Positions 25,336 through 32,792 of a stretch of 64,000 bases of DNA are shown piece by piece (position 1 is the first letter of the stretch; each line of letters begins with the position of its first letter). The notes under the pieces are model-generated. The model was not told the origin of the DNA and did not search any database. It saw nothing but the letters and a program-made list of their open reading frames with translations. This DNA is from Micromonospora_G sp044458865 (GTDB lineage Bacteria; Actinomycetota; Actinomycetes; Mycobacteriales; Micromonosporaceae): NCBI RefSeq assembly GCF_044458865.1, contig NZ_JBITIH010000009.1, positions 62,001 through 126,000 of the forward strand. Reading direction: 5' to 3'. The position numbers were made by a program, and so were the translations under genes.

Positions 25336-25791
25336 GTGCGTCATTACGCCGCGTACGGCTCAAACCTCGATCCCGCTCGGATGCGTGCCTACTGTCCGCA
25401 TTCGCCCATGATCGGCACCGGCTGGCTGGAAGGCTGGCGCCTCACCTTCGCCGGGGAGGGGGTGATCGGCTGGGAGGGCTCGGTGACCACTGTCGTGGAG
25501 TCTCCGGGTGATCGCGTCTTCGTGGCGATCTACGACGTACATCCCTGGGACGCCGCCCAACTCGACGAGGTCGAGGGGGTCAACGCGGAGACCTACCGCA
25601 AGCTGCACGTGCGAGTGGTCACGCTGGACGGCGACATCACCGCCTGGGTCTACGTCTTCGCCGGGTACGAGGGCGGTCTGCCGACCGCCTGGTACCTCTC
25701 CGAGATCGCGAACGCGGCGGAGAAGGCCGGCGCCCCGGACGACTACGTCGCCGAACTGCGTGCCCGCCCCACCGGCACCGCCACCGCCTGA
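25336..25791 (+). CDS. Gamma-glutamylcyclotransferase family protein
   Basis: 151 aa. MRHYAAYGSNLDPARM has the substrate-cavity YGSNL motif at the N-terminus, and LDEVEGVNAETYRK contains the family's catalytic Glu. The likely activity is release of 5-oxoproline from gamma-glutamyl amines, but substrates of bacterial members are mostly unknown. It is divergent from the quinone reductase gene and followed after five bases by palindromic repeat copy 5. Confidence 0.87.
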   Translation: MRHYAAYGSNLDPARMRAYCPHSPMIGTGWLEGWRLTFAGEGVIGWEGSVTTVVESPGDRVFVAIYDVHPWDAAQLDEVEGVNAETYRKLHVRVVTLDGDITAWVYVFAGYEGGLPTAWYLSEIANAAEKAGAPDDYVAELRARPTGTATA

Positions 25792-25796
25792 CCTGA

Positions 25797-25849
25797 GTAA
25801 GGAAGGGCCCCTTGTTATCGCCTGGGCGATAACAAGGGGCCCTTCCTAC
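25797..25849 (+). repeat. Palindromic repeat, copy 5 (almost perfectly symmetric)
   Basis: 53 bp in which both arms are of the TTATCG type (GTAAGGAAGGGCCCCTTGTT... and its complement) around CTGGG. It lies between the convergent cyclotransferase and SCO6745-like genes. This is the most symmetric copy in the window. Confidence 0.88.
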
Positions 25850-25860
25850 CCACGGGAGCC

Positions 25861-26595
25861 TCAGGTGAGGCCGGTACGGAGGCTGGTCAGCAGGTCGACC
25901 AGTTCGTCGCGTTCGGAACCGGAGATGACCCGGAATCCGCTCGCGCCGATCCGGTGGGTCATCGCCTCGGCCCAGAGACAGTGCCGCATCAGCGGTGCCA
26001 CCTCCGGATACGGCGGCTGCCACCCGTTCGCCAACGCGCCAGCCTCGCCGTCCGGCCCGGCCAGGATCATCTGCAGCGGCGTCAGCCCGGCGGACCGTAC
26101 GGCGATCAGGGCGGCGGCGCTCTGGTGTTCCCGGAGCAGGTGCAGCAGCACCGCCATCCGGGCCGCCGGGTCCGGAACCGGAACCGGCACCGCCCGCCAC
26201 GCCGCGAAGAGCGGCATGCCGGTCGCGTCCGCACTGGTCACGACCTGCTGCGCCAGGTCGAACAACCGGTCCAGCTTCGGGAAGCTGTGCAGATGCTCGA
26301 TGCCCCAGCGGCAGCACTCGGTGAGGATGCTCGCCGACACCTCGGTCGGTCGGGCCACCCGCCGGGCCGCCTCCCACCCCTCGGCGACCGCGTCGGGCGC
26401 GAGGAACCCGAGCGTCGCGGCCACCGTCTCGGCCGCCACGTCGCCCAACGCCCCGCCCCGGCCGGCCACCTGGAACGCCCAGCCCGACAGGCCGAGCAGC
26501 CGCGCTCGGCGCAGCGTCCGTGGCGATTCGTGGAACGCCCTCGCCAGTGCCGACAGGCTTGGTCGGGCCGTCGCGGCAGCCTGTTCAGGGGTCAA
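25861..26595 (-). CDS. SCO6745-family helical protein
   Basis: 244 aa if translation starts at TTG 26595, which has GAAGGG nine bases upstream; no better in-frame ATG or GTG is obvious. The protein is all-helical. Stretches such as GALGDVAAETVAATLGFLAP, GMPLFAAWRAVPVPVPD and LLREHQSAAALIAV match the pattern of the actinobacterial SCO6745 family. Its function is unknown; HTH-like annotations exist but a DNA-binding helix is not clear here. It lies 82 bases after the coiled-coil gene on the same strand and could be co-transcribed. Confidence 0.7.
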   Translation of the reverse strand: MTPEQAAATARPSLSALARAFHESPRTLRRARLLGLSGWAFQVAGRGGALGDVAAETVAATLGFLAPDAVAEGWEAARRVARPTEVSASILTECCRWGIEHLHSFPKLDRLFDLAQQVVTSADATGMPLFAAWRAVPVPVPDPAARMAVLLHLLREHQSAAALIAVRSAGLTPLQMILAGPDGEAGALANGWQPPYPEVAPLMRHCLWAEAMTHRIGASGFRVISGSERDELVDLLTSLRTGLT

Positions 26596-26677
26596 CTGAT
26601 CGCCCTTCCCACGATCCCGGCGCCGGAACCGGCGGCACCCCGATCGAGCCCGCTCGTTCTCCCGGCCTTCGGGCACA

Positions 26678-27634
26678 CTACTCGGCATCGAGGGCTTCGA
26701 CCGCCGCCTGCACGTCCCCGGTACGACGTCGGGCGGCGGCGAGATCCCGCTCGGCCGACTTGCGTGCCAGTTTGCGGCGGCTGACCTCCTGCTCAGCCGC
26801 GGCCCGGCGACGCTCCGCCTCGGCGAGCGCCGCCTCCGCCTCGGACAGGGCGGAGCCTGCGGCCCGCTCCGCGGCTGTGGCCCGCTCCAACTCCGACTCG
26901 GCCCGGCGCTGCCGCGTACGGGCACCGGTCAGCTCTCGGGCCAGCGTTCGACGCAACTGCGACCGCTCGGCCACCGCCCGCCGGGCCGCCTCCTTCTCGG
27001 CTGCGGCCTCCCGCCCCGTTGCCTTTCCGGTGGCTGCCTGCTCGGCCGGCGAGCCGGCCGCCCGCTGCCCGGAAGCCCTGTCTGCGGTTCGGGTGCCGGT
27101 CGGCTCCGGCAGCGACACCTCGGGTCCGCCGCTGACCAGCCGCAGTTGTGGCCGGGGCACCTCACCGAAGCCGGCGTAGCTGGCCGCCCGGACCAGGCGG
27201 CCGGACCGTACCTGCTCGGCCACCTCGACGTCGGCGAGCGCGGCCTGGAGCGTCGCCTCGACCTCGGCGAGGGGCAGCTTGCCCGCGCCCAGTCTCGGGG
27301 CGGCCTCGGAAGCGAGCGCACGGGCCTCGGCGACCAGCGCGGCGACCGTACCGCGCCGCTGGGCGGAGAGTTCCCGCAGCCGGGGCCCGCGCAGGTCGCG
27401 CTGGGCGGTACGTAACTCGGCCGCGAGTTCGACCAAGCCGGCGACGAGTTCTGGTCGGCGGATCGCGAGCAGGTTCACCAACCAGGCGGCCACGGTGGGT
27501 TTGCGCAGCTTGGCGAGTTGTCGCGCGGTGGTCTCGTCGCCGGTCGCCCGAGCGGCGGCGACCGCCTCGGTCCGGGCGGCGACGAACCCCTCCGGCGGAG
27601 CGCTGTAGAGGCGCTCGACAAGATCAGCCGGCAT
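26678..27634 (-). CDS. Conserved coiled-coil protein of unknown function
   Basis: 318 aa. The N-terminal ~150 residues are helical with LAKLRKPTVAAWLVNLLAIRRPE near the start. A short Pro/Gly linker follows, and then an Ala/Glu/Arg-rich coiled coil from about residue 190 to the end (many AERRRAAAEQE-type heptads). No signal peptide or membrane span is seen. Proteins with this opening recur in actinomycetes as hypothetical proteins. It is probably structural or nucleic-acid associated, but that is a guess. Confidence 0.7.
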   Translation of the reverse strand: MPADLVERLYSAPPEGFVAARTEAVAAARATGDETTARQLAKLRKPTVAAWLVNLLAIRRPELVAGLVELAAELRTAQRDLRGPRLRELSAQRRGTVAALVAEARALASEAAPRLGAGKLPLAEVEATLQAALADVEVAEQVRSGRLVRAASYAGFGEVPRPQLRLVSGGPEVSLPEPTGTRTADRASGQRAAGSPAEQAATGKATGREAAAEKEAARRAVAERSQLRRTLARELTGARTRQRRAESELERATAAERAAGSALSEAEAALAEAERRRAAAEQEVSRRKLARKSAERDLAAARRRTGDVQAAVEALDAE

Positions 27635-27896
27635 GTCCGGCGCCCTCGCCCCCGCTCCGAACCAGCCTCCAGACTCGGTTGCGGTTCCGGTCCCGAGTCC
27701 GGGTCACCGCGTGCCCGACCGGCTGCCCGCGTCCTTTTCGGAGGGTATGCCACGGGTGGTCGGTCCTCGTCCGCCGCATCGTGACTCCTCGACAACCGAA
27801 TCGTGATGTTCCCCAGCGCAGTCTGCCGGAACCGGGACACCGGCGCCTCGCGTCTGAGGGAACACCCGGAACGGGGAAACGGAATTCGGAGGAGTC

Positions 27897-28943
27897 ATGC
27901 GCGGTATGGCGCGAGGACGATGGGTGGGGTTCCTGGGCGCGGCTGGCATGGTCGCCGTGCTGACGGTGGCCGGCTGCAGCGCCACGGCCAGCGACAACTC
28001 GACGAGTGGCGCTGGGGAGGCGGTCGCCCCGGCAGCGGCCCCGGCCGAAAAGGCCGATGCGGCGGCGGCCGGCGACTTCGCGGGGCAGAGCCAGGCCGAC
28101 ACGAAGCCGGGCGAACTGTCCGCAGCCGGCGCCCAGACGCCGGCGAACCTGCGGGTGGACCAGCGTTCCATCATCTACACCGGATCGATGACGGTACGGG
28201 TCAAGGAGATCGAGCGGGCCGCCACGGAGGCGGTCGCGATCGCGACCGGGGCCGGCGGCTTCGTCGGCGGGGACCAGCGGAGCAGTAGCACCGGCGATGC
28301 CGAGGCCTCCCTGCAACTGCGGGTGCCGGCGGACCGGTTCGCCTCGGTGGTCGACGCGCTGGCGAAACTCGGCCGGCAGGAGCAGCGTGAGATCAAAACC
28401 CAGGACGTCACCGAGGAAACCCTGGATCTGGCTGCCCGGATCCAGACCCAGCAGGCGCGGGTGGAGAGCGGACGACGGCTGCTGGCCCAGGCCAAGACCC
28501 TCTCGGACCTGGTGATGCTGGAGGGTGAACTGGCCAAGCGGGAGGCCGACCTGGTCGCGCTGGAAGCGCGACAGCGCCGGCTCGGCGACCTGACCGCACT
28601 CTCCACCATCACGGTACGACTGATCGGGCCGGAGGCCGTGGTGGTCGAGGACGAGCAGGAGAAGGAGGGCTTCCTCGCCGGGCTCCGGGGCGGCTGGCAC
28701 GCACTTCTCGCCACGCTGGGCGTCGTGTTGATCGTGCTCGGTGCGCTGCTGCCCTGGGCCGTCGCGCTCGGCGTGCCGGCGCTCCTGGTGTTCTGGCTGA
28801 CCCGGCGGCACCGACGGCGTGCCGGTGGTCCACCCGCTTCTCCGGTGACGGTCGCCTCGGGGCAGTCCGCACCACCGGCACCGACTCCCCCGGCACCGAG
28901 GACGGCGGAAGAGTCGGCCGAGGCCCGGAGGGAACGCCCCTGA
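27897..28943 (+). CDS. DUF4349 lipoprotein with coiled coil and C-terminal membrane helix
   Basis: 348 aa from ATG with CGGAGGAGTC upstream. The signal peptide ends in the lipobox VAGCSA. The DUF4349 domain (about residues 95-245) starts RSIIYTGSMTVRVKEIERA, holds a coiled coil around RIQTQQARVESGRRLLAQA and ends in LSTITVRLIGPEA. A membrane helix (LGVVLIVLGALLPWAVALGV) and a basic Pro-rich tail follow. It is therefore anchored both by lipid and by a helix. Function unknown. The upstream 262-base gap shows no clear element apart from the ribosome-binding site. Confidence 0.85.
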   Translation: MRGMARGRWVGFLGAAGMVAVLTVAGCSATASDNSTSGAGEAVAPAAAPAEKADAAAAGDFAGQSQADTKPGELSAAGAQTPANLRVDQRSIIYTGSMTVRVKEIERAATEAVAIATGAGGFVGGDQRSSSTGDAEASLQLRVPADRFASVVDALAKLGRQEQREIKTQDVTEETLDLAARIQTQQARVESGRRLLAQAKTLSDLVMLEGELAKREADLVALEARQRRLGDLTALSTITVRLIGPEAVVVEDEQEKEGFLAGLRGGWHALLATLGVVLIVLGALLPWAVALGVPALLVFWLTRRHRRRAGGPPASPVTVASGQSAPPAPTPPAPRTAEESAEARRERP

Positions 28944-28973
28944 GGCCGTTTCCGCCATGAGGCGGCGATGCCG

Positions 28974-30026
28974 TCAAGCGTGATTCGACGGAACGGCCGG
29001 GCCACCGCCAAATTTCACCTCACCGTGCCCGCCGTCAGCAAGACGCCATGGCCCGTCGAGCACCCACGAACGGATCTGTTCCTCGGTGAGGAGGATGTCC
29101 TTGCGTAGGTCGTACACCAGATGACGGGGCGAGGTGGGAGGGTCGCCGCGACGCGATCCCCGGAAGGGCATGACCGGCAACAACAACGGGTAATCGATGT
29201 CGCCATTTCCTTCCGTCAGGCCGATCTTCCGTTCGAGGAAGTCGCGAATCCTGAAACGTACGTCTTCGACGTCCTCCAGCCGGGCGAGACCCGGGTCGGC
29301 GGATTCCCCGCCCTCGTCGATGACCCCGTCGAGCGACGGCCTGCGCCAGATCAGTTGGAACGCGGGTCGTTTCGCCGCGACACCCCGGTCCCACGGGCGC
29401 GGGCTCATCGAGAGGACGTCGTACGTGTGGTGGTGGTAGACCGTGCCACGGCTGTCCATCGACTGGAGGATCTCGTCCACCGCGGCGAGCCAGGGCAGCA
29501 GCGCCTCGTGTCGCAGGTCCCGGCCGCGCCGCCGCAGGTAGGTCTGGTAGATCTCCGCGCTTCCGACGTAGGGGTCGACCGGCAACTGGGCCTCGACGGT
29601 GGCCCGGTTGGCGTCGAGCAGCAGTCGGGACAGGTGGAAGCCGGCGACCGCGACCCCCTCGGCGGCACCGGAGCGTACGCCTTCGACCAGTCTCCGGTAG
29701 ATCGCGCCGGTGCCGAGGTCCACGTTCTGGTGGACCAACTGCGAGAGCGTCTCGAAGTTCTCCGGATCGGTTTCCTCGATCAGGTCAGTGGGGAGTTCGG
29801 TGCCGCCGTGCGGCAGGATGTGCAGTTCTCGAACAGGACCCCGGGTGCTGGTCACGATCGTTCCGGCCCCGAACCGCTGCTTGCGGTGATGCGGTCCCGA
29901 AGACGACGGGGATCCGTCCAGATAGGCGTGGCCGCAATCGACGCACAGGTGTTCCCGCTGATGTTGCAGGAAGGGCGACGTCGTACCCGTGCTTTCCAGC
30001 TCGGCCGTCATCACACTTTGGCGCAC
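28974..30026 (-). CDS. N-formylglutamate amidohydrolase-like protein
   Basis: 350 aa from GTG 30026, which has AGGAGG seven bases upstream; an ATG at 30011 is in frame. A CVDCGH pair near residue 30 may bind zinc. LHILPHGGTELPTDLIEE, FHLSRLLLDANRA and the Arg/His-rich middle (GTVYHHHTYDV) match the metal- and substrate-binding layout of the N-formylglutamate amidohydrolase fold. That family splits N-formylglutamate in histidine breakdown, but many members have other roles. The protein is longer than the usual ~270 aa. It is followed on the same strand by the next two genes in reverse order of coordinates, so it may be last in their transcript. Confidence 0.6.
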   Translation of the reverse strand: MRQSVMTAELESTGTTSPFLQHQREHLCVDCGHAYLDGSPSSSGPHHRKQRFGAGTIVTSTRGPVRELHILPHGGTELPTDLIEETDPENFETLSQLVHQNVDLGTGAIYRRLVEGVRSGAAEGVAVAGFHLSRLLLDANRATVEAQLPVDPYVGSAEIYQTYLRRRGRDLRHEALLPWLAAVDEILQSMDSRGTVYHHHTYDVLSMSPRPWDRGVAAKRPAFQLIWRRPSLDGVIDEGGESADPGLARLEDVEDVRFRIRDFLERKIGLTEGNGDIDYPLLLPVMPFRGSRRGDPPTSPRHLVYDLRKDILLTEEQIRSWVLDGPWRLADGGHGEVKFGGGPAVPSNHA

Positions 30027-30135
30027 GACCGTTCCTCCTCTACTGACAGCGCACTGTGGAAGCTGCGCGAGTTGCACAAGTTGGGTACGGCCGCGCCCCA
30101 GGACACCCGCGTGCCGTCAGCTAATGCTCCGAAAA

Positions 30136-31002
30136 CTATCCAATACCGGCTCCCACGGTTGTCGGGGTCGATTCCAAGGCGAATTCGCCGGAACGGGTGA
30201 CATTCCGCTCGCCGGCGGCCTCTGGTCGACCGGGGAGTTCGTCGATCACCGCGACGAGTTCGCCGGGCGACCAGTGGCCGGCGGCGCCGGGTCGGCTGCT
30301 GAGGTAGTCGGCGATCCGCCGCGGGGACCAGCCGTAGGTTTCCGACAGGCCGGCCGCGAGGTGCCGCAGGTAGGTGGCGGACGGGCTGCGGAGCTCGACC
30401 TCGGAACTCCGCCAGGGCGCGGTGAAGGTGAAGCTGGGGCAGCCCTCCAGGTCGCCCAGGTAGAGCAGGGCCTGGTAGTGGCCCGGCCCCAACACCACCC
30501 GCCCGTGGGTCAGCACCTCGGTCAGGTCCAGGTCGGACCCGGGCTCGAAGCACATCTCCTGGGCCAGGATGTCGGAGAACTGTGAGCGGCTGAGCAGGTG
30601 CGCACGGGCCGGTGTCTCGCCCGGACCGTCCCGGTCGTAGAAGGCCATGCCACCGGTCCAGGCCAGCGCCTCCAGAGCGAAGTAGACCCGGCCGGGCAGG
30701 GTGACGGGCAGGCTCCGTTCGGGTTGGCGCTTGTCCCGGCAGCCGGGGTAGGTCAACGCGCCGGACGGCGGCTGGCCACCGGCGAGGTAGTAGTTGAGGC
30801 GCCTGAGGCTCATGTTCGAGCCGTAGCAGACGTACCAGACGTGCCCGGTCCGCTGTGCCGTCTCGGCCGCGTGTTCCAGGGCCGCCGCCTGCACCGCGTG
30901 TTCCCGCACCGTCGCCGCGTCCGCCGTGCCGTCGGCGGGCTCAACGCGCTCCCTGGACCCGCTCACCCACCTGGCAGTGATCATCGATCTGTTCCTGGTC
31001 AC
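30136..31002 (-). CDS. Gamma-glutamylcyclotransferase-like protein, second type
   Basis: 288 aa from GTG 31002, which overlaps the stop of the M20 amidohydrolase gene by four bases (GTGA). HVWYVCYGSNMSLRRLNYYL carries the YGSN motif. ARAHLLSRSQFSDILAQEM follows, and the family's distinctive PGCRDKRQPERS stretch lies between them. It differs clearly from the small protein at 25336 and belongs to the longer group found in actinomycetes. Coupling to an amidohydrolase suggests both act on related amide substrates. Confidence 0.75.
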   Translation of the reverse strand: MTRNRSMITARWVSGSRERVEPADGTADAATVREHAVQAAALEHAAETAQRTGHVWYVCYGSNMSLRRLNYYLAGGQPPSGALTYPGCRDKRQPERSLPVTLPGRVYFALEALAWTGGMAFYDRDGPGETPARAHLLSRSQFSDILAQEMCFEPGSDLDLTEVLTHGRVVLGPGHYQALLYLGDLEGCPSFTFTAPWRSSEVELRSPSATYLRHLAAGLSETYGWSPRRIADYLSSRPGAAGHWSPGELVAVIDELPGRPEAAGERNVTRSGEFALESTPTTVGAGIG

Positions 31003-32276
31003 GCGGTGCCTTCGCCCCCTACGGCGTCGAGGGCCGCCAGGGCGGTGTGCGTCATGACGCGGACGCCGTACCCGATCGACCGCTCGTCGACGTCGAAGCC
31101 GGGATGGTGGAGATCCCGACGGACGGTGGAGTCGGGGTCGCCGGTGCCGAGGCGGAACATCGCCCCGGGGACCTGCTCCAGGTAGAACGAGAAGTCCTCA
31201 CTGCCCATGCTGATCTCGGCCGACACCACCCCGTCGTGGCCGAGCGCACGGGTCGCACCGGTGGTGATCGTCGCGGTGGCCCGCTCGTCGTTCACCACCG
31301 CGGGGAAACCCCGGTGGTACCGGACCTCGACCTTCGCGCCGGTGCCGGCGAGTACGTCCCGGACCAGTTCGGGGATCACCTCCCGGGCCTCCCGCCAGGC
31401 GTCCACGCTCAGCGCCCGTACGGTTCCCCGGACGAAACCGTCGCCGGGAATCGTGTTGTTCGCCGTACCGGCGTGCACCGATCCCCAGACGAGGGAGAGG
31501 GGGGCGCGGGGGTCCATCCGACGGGTCAGCAGCGCGGGCACGTCGACGATCACCCGGCCCAGGGCGTGCACCAGGTCCGTGGTCAGGTGTGGCCGGGCCG
31601 TGTGGCCACCGGCCCCGCTCAGCGCGACCTCCACCGTGTCGACCGCCGCGGTCAGCGGGCCGGTGCGTACGCCGACCGTGCCGGCGGGCAGGTACGGCGC
31701 GCAGTGCAGTGCGTAGATCCCGGCCACGTCGGTGAGACCACCGGCGGCGATGATTTCCGGCGCTCCGGACGGGACGGTCTCCTCGGCCGGTTGGAAGAGC
31801 AGTCGGACCCGGCCGTCGAGCCCGCCCTCGGCGGCGAGTCGGGCGAGCAACAACCCGGTGCCGAGCAGGACGGTGGTGTGCACGTCGTGTCCGCAGGCGT
31901 GGCAGGCACCGTCCACGGTCGAGCGGTACGGCACGTCCTTGGCGTCGGTCAGTGGCAGGGCGTCGAGATCGGCCCGGAGGGCGATCACCGGACCGCTGGG
32001 GCGTCCGATGTCGCAGATGACCCCGTTCCCCTGCGGGAGCAGCCGGGGTTCGAGGCCGGCGGCGGCGAGTTCGCGCACGATCAGCGCGGCCGTGGCGATC
32101 TCGTGCCCGGAGAGTTCGGGATGCGCGTGGATCCAGCGGCGGGTGGCCACCAGATCGGGCAGCCGGAGCGCCAGCATCCGGTCGAGTTCGTACGGAAGGG
32201 GTACGGCCCCGGGCGGCGGCTCGGGCGGGGACGACACCAGCGGGCTGCCGGAGGGCAGCGTCAACGCACTCGTCAC
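30999..32276 (-). CDS. M20-family amidohydrolase (hippurate/IAA-amino acid hydrolase type)
   Basis: 425 aa from GTG 32276 (VTSALTLPSGSPL). IHAHPELSGHE, DLDALPLTD, CHACGHDVHTTVLLG and FQPAEETVPSGAPEII are the zinc-binding and substrate motifs of the M20 aminoacylase/hippuricase group. ISMGSEDFSFYLEQVPGAMF near the C-terminus is also conserved. An alternative ATG at 32450 has AGGAGG 11 bases upstream and no stop in between. It would add 58 residues, but that stretch has poor GC-ending codons and no similarity to the family. The gene is followed immediately by the coupled cyclotransferase-like gene. Confidence 0.88.
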   Translation of the reverse strand: MTSALTLPSGSPLVSSPPEPPPGAVPLPYELDRMLALRLPDLVATRRWIHAHPELSGHEIATAALIVRELAAAGLEPRLLPQGNGVICDIGRPSGPVIALRADLDALPLTDAKDVPYRSTVDGACHACGHDVHTTVLLGTGLLLARLAAEGGLDGRVRLLFQPAEETVPSGAPEIIAAGGLTDVAGIYALHCAPYLPAGTVGVRTGPLTAAVDTVEVALSGAGGHTARPHLTTDLVHALGRVIVDVPALLTRRMDPRAPLSLVWGSVHAGTANNTIPGDGFVRGTVRALSVDAWREAREVIPELVRDVLAGTGAKVEVRYHRGFPAVVNDERATATITTGATRALGHDGVVSAEISMGSEDFSFYLEQVPGAMFRLGTGDPDSTVRRDLHHPGFDVDERSIGYGVRVMTHTALAALDAVGGEGTA

Positions 32277-32334
32277 GTCGAATTCTCGATCGCTGTGGAT
32301 GGGATGGGACTGGGACAGCGTAGACCTCCGACGG

Positions 32335-32382
32335 TGACGCTGCGCAACATCAATTTGGTAGTGGTCGGACCGCGCAGCGTCA
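32335..32382. promoter_or_regulatory. Perfect 11-bp inverted repeat upstream of the M20 gene
   Basis: TGACGCTGCGC and its exact complement are separated by 26 bases in the 516-base gap between the M20 and kinase genes. It could be an operator or an RNA hairpin in the M20 leader. The rest of the gap shows no gene I can support apart from the alternative M20 start. Confidence 0.4.
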
Positions 32383-32792
32383 TGTATGTCCTGGTAGGAG
32401 CGTTCGAGTGGCCGCCACTCGACCCAGGGGTCGCCATCAAACGCCAGCATGCGCCCCCTTACCTCCTACAACGCGTGACGGTTGCGGCAGTCACGTGTTC
32501 GGCCCGGACGGCGCGAAACACGCCCGGATTGCCGGATTTTCGGTACCGGCCGCCGGCTCATGGTCGGCCTGTCGCCGCGTCGTAGGACGGCGCGGGACTC
32601 ACAGTGACATACCCCGTTCACCCTCTTACGCACACCGTGTCCGTCAAAGCACGCTTCGCCACGTCATTCGATACACTCCGTCCGGAATTAGGCACATGGA
32701 GTGAGTGAGTCGGTACGGATGGAAGAGTTCCTCAGAACGCTGGCCGGGGCGGCTTTCGCTACCGGTACGCCAACCCGCAAGATAGGGGGGAT

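Noticed and set aside
25861..26925. 354-aa version of the SCO6745-like protein
   Set aside because: The extra N-terminal part overlaps the coiled-coil gene and is Arg/Pro/Ser-rich out-of-frame translation.
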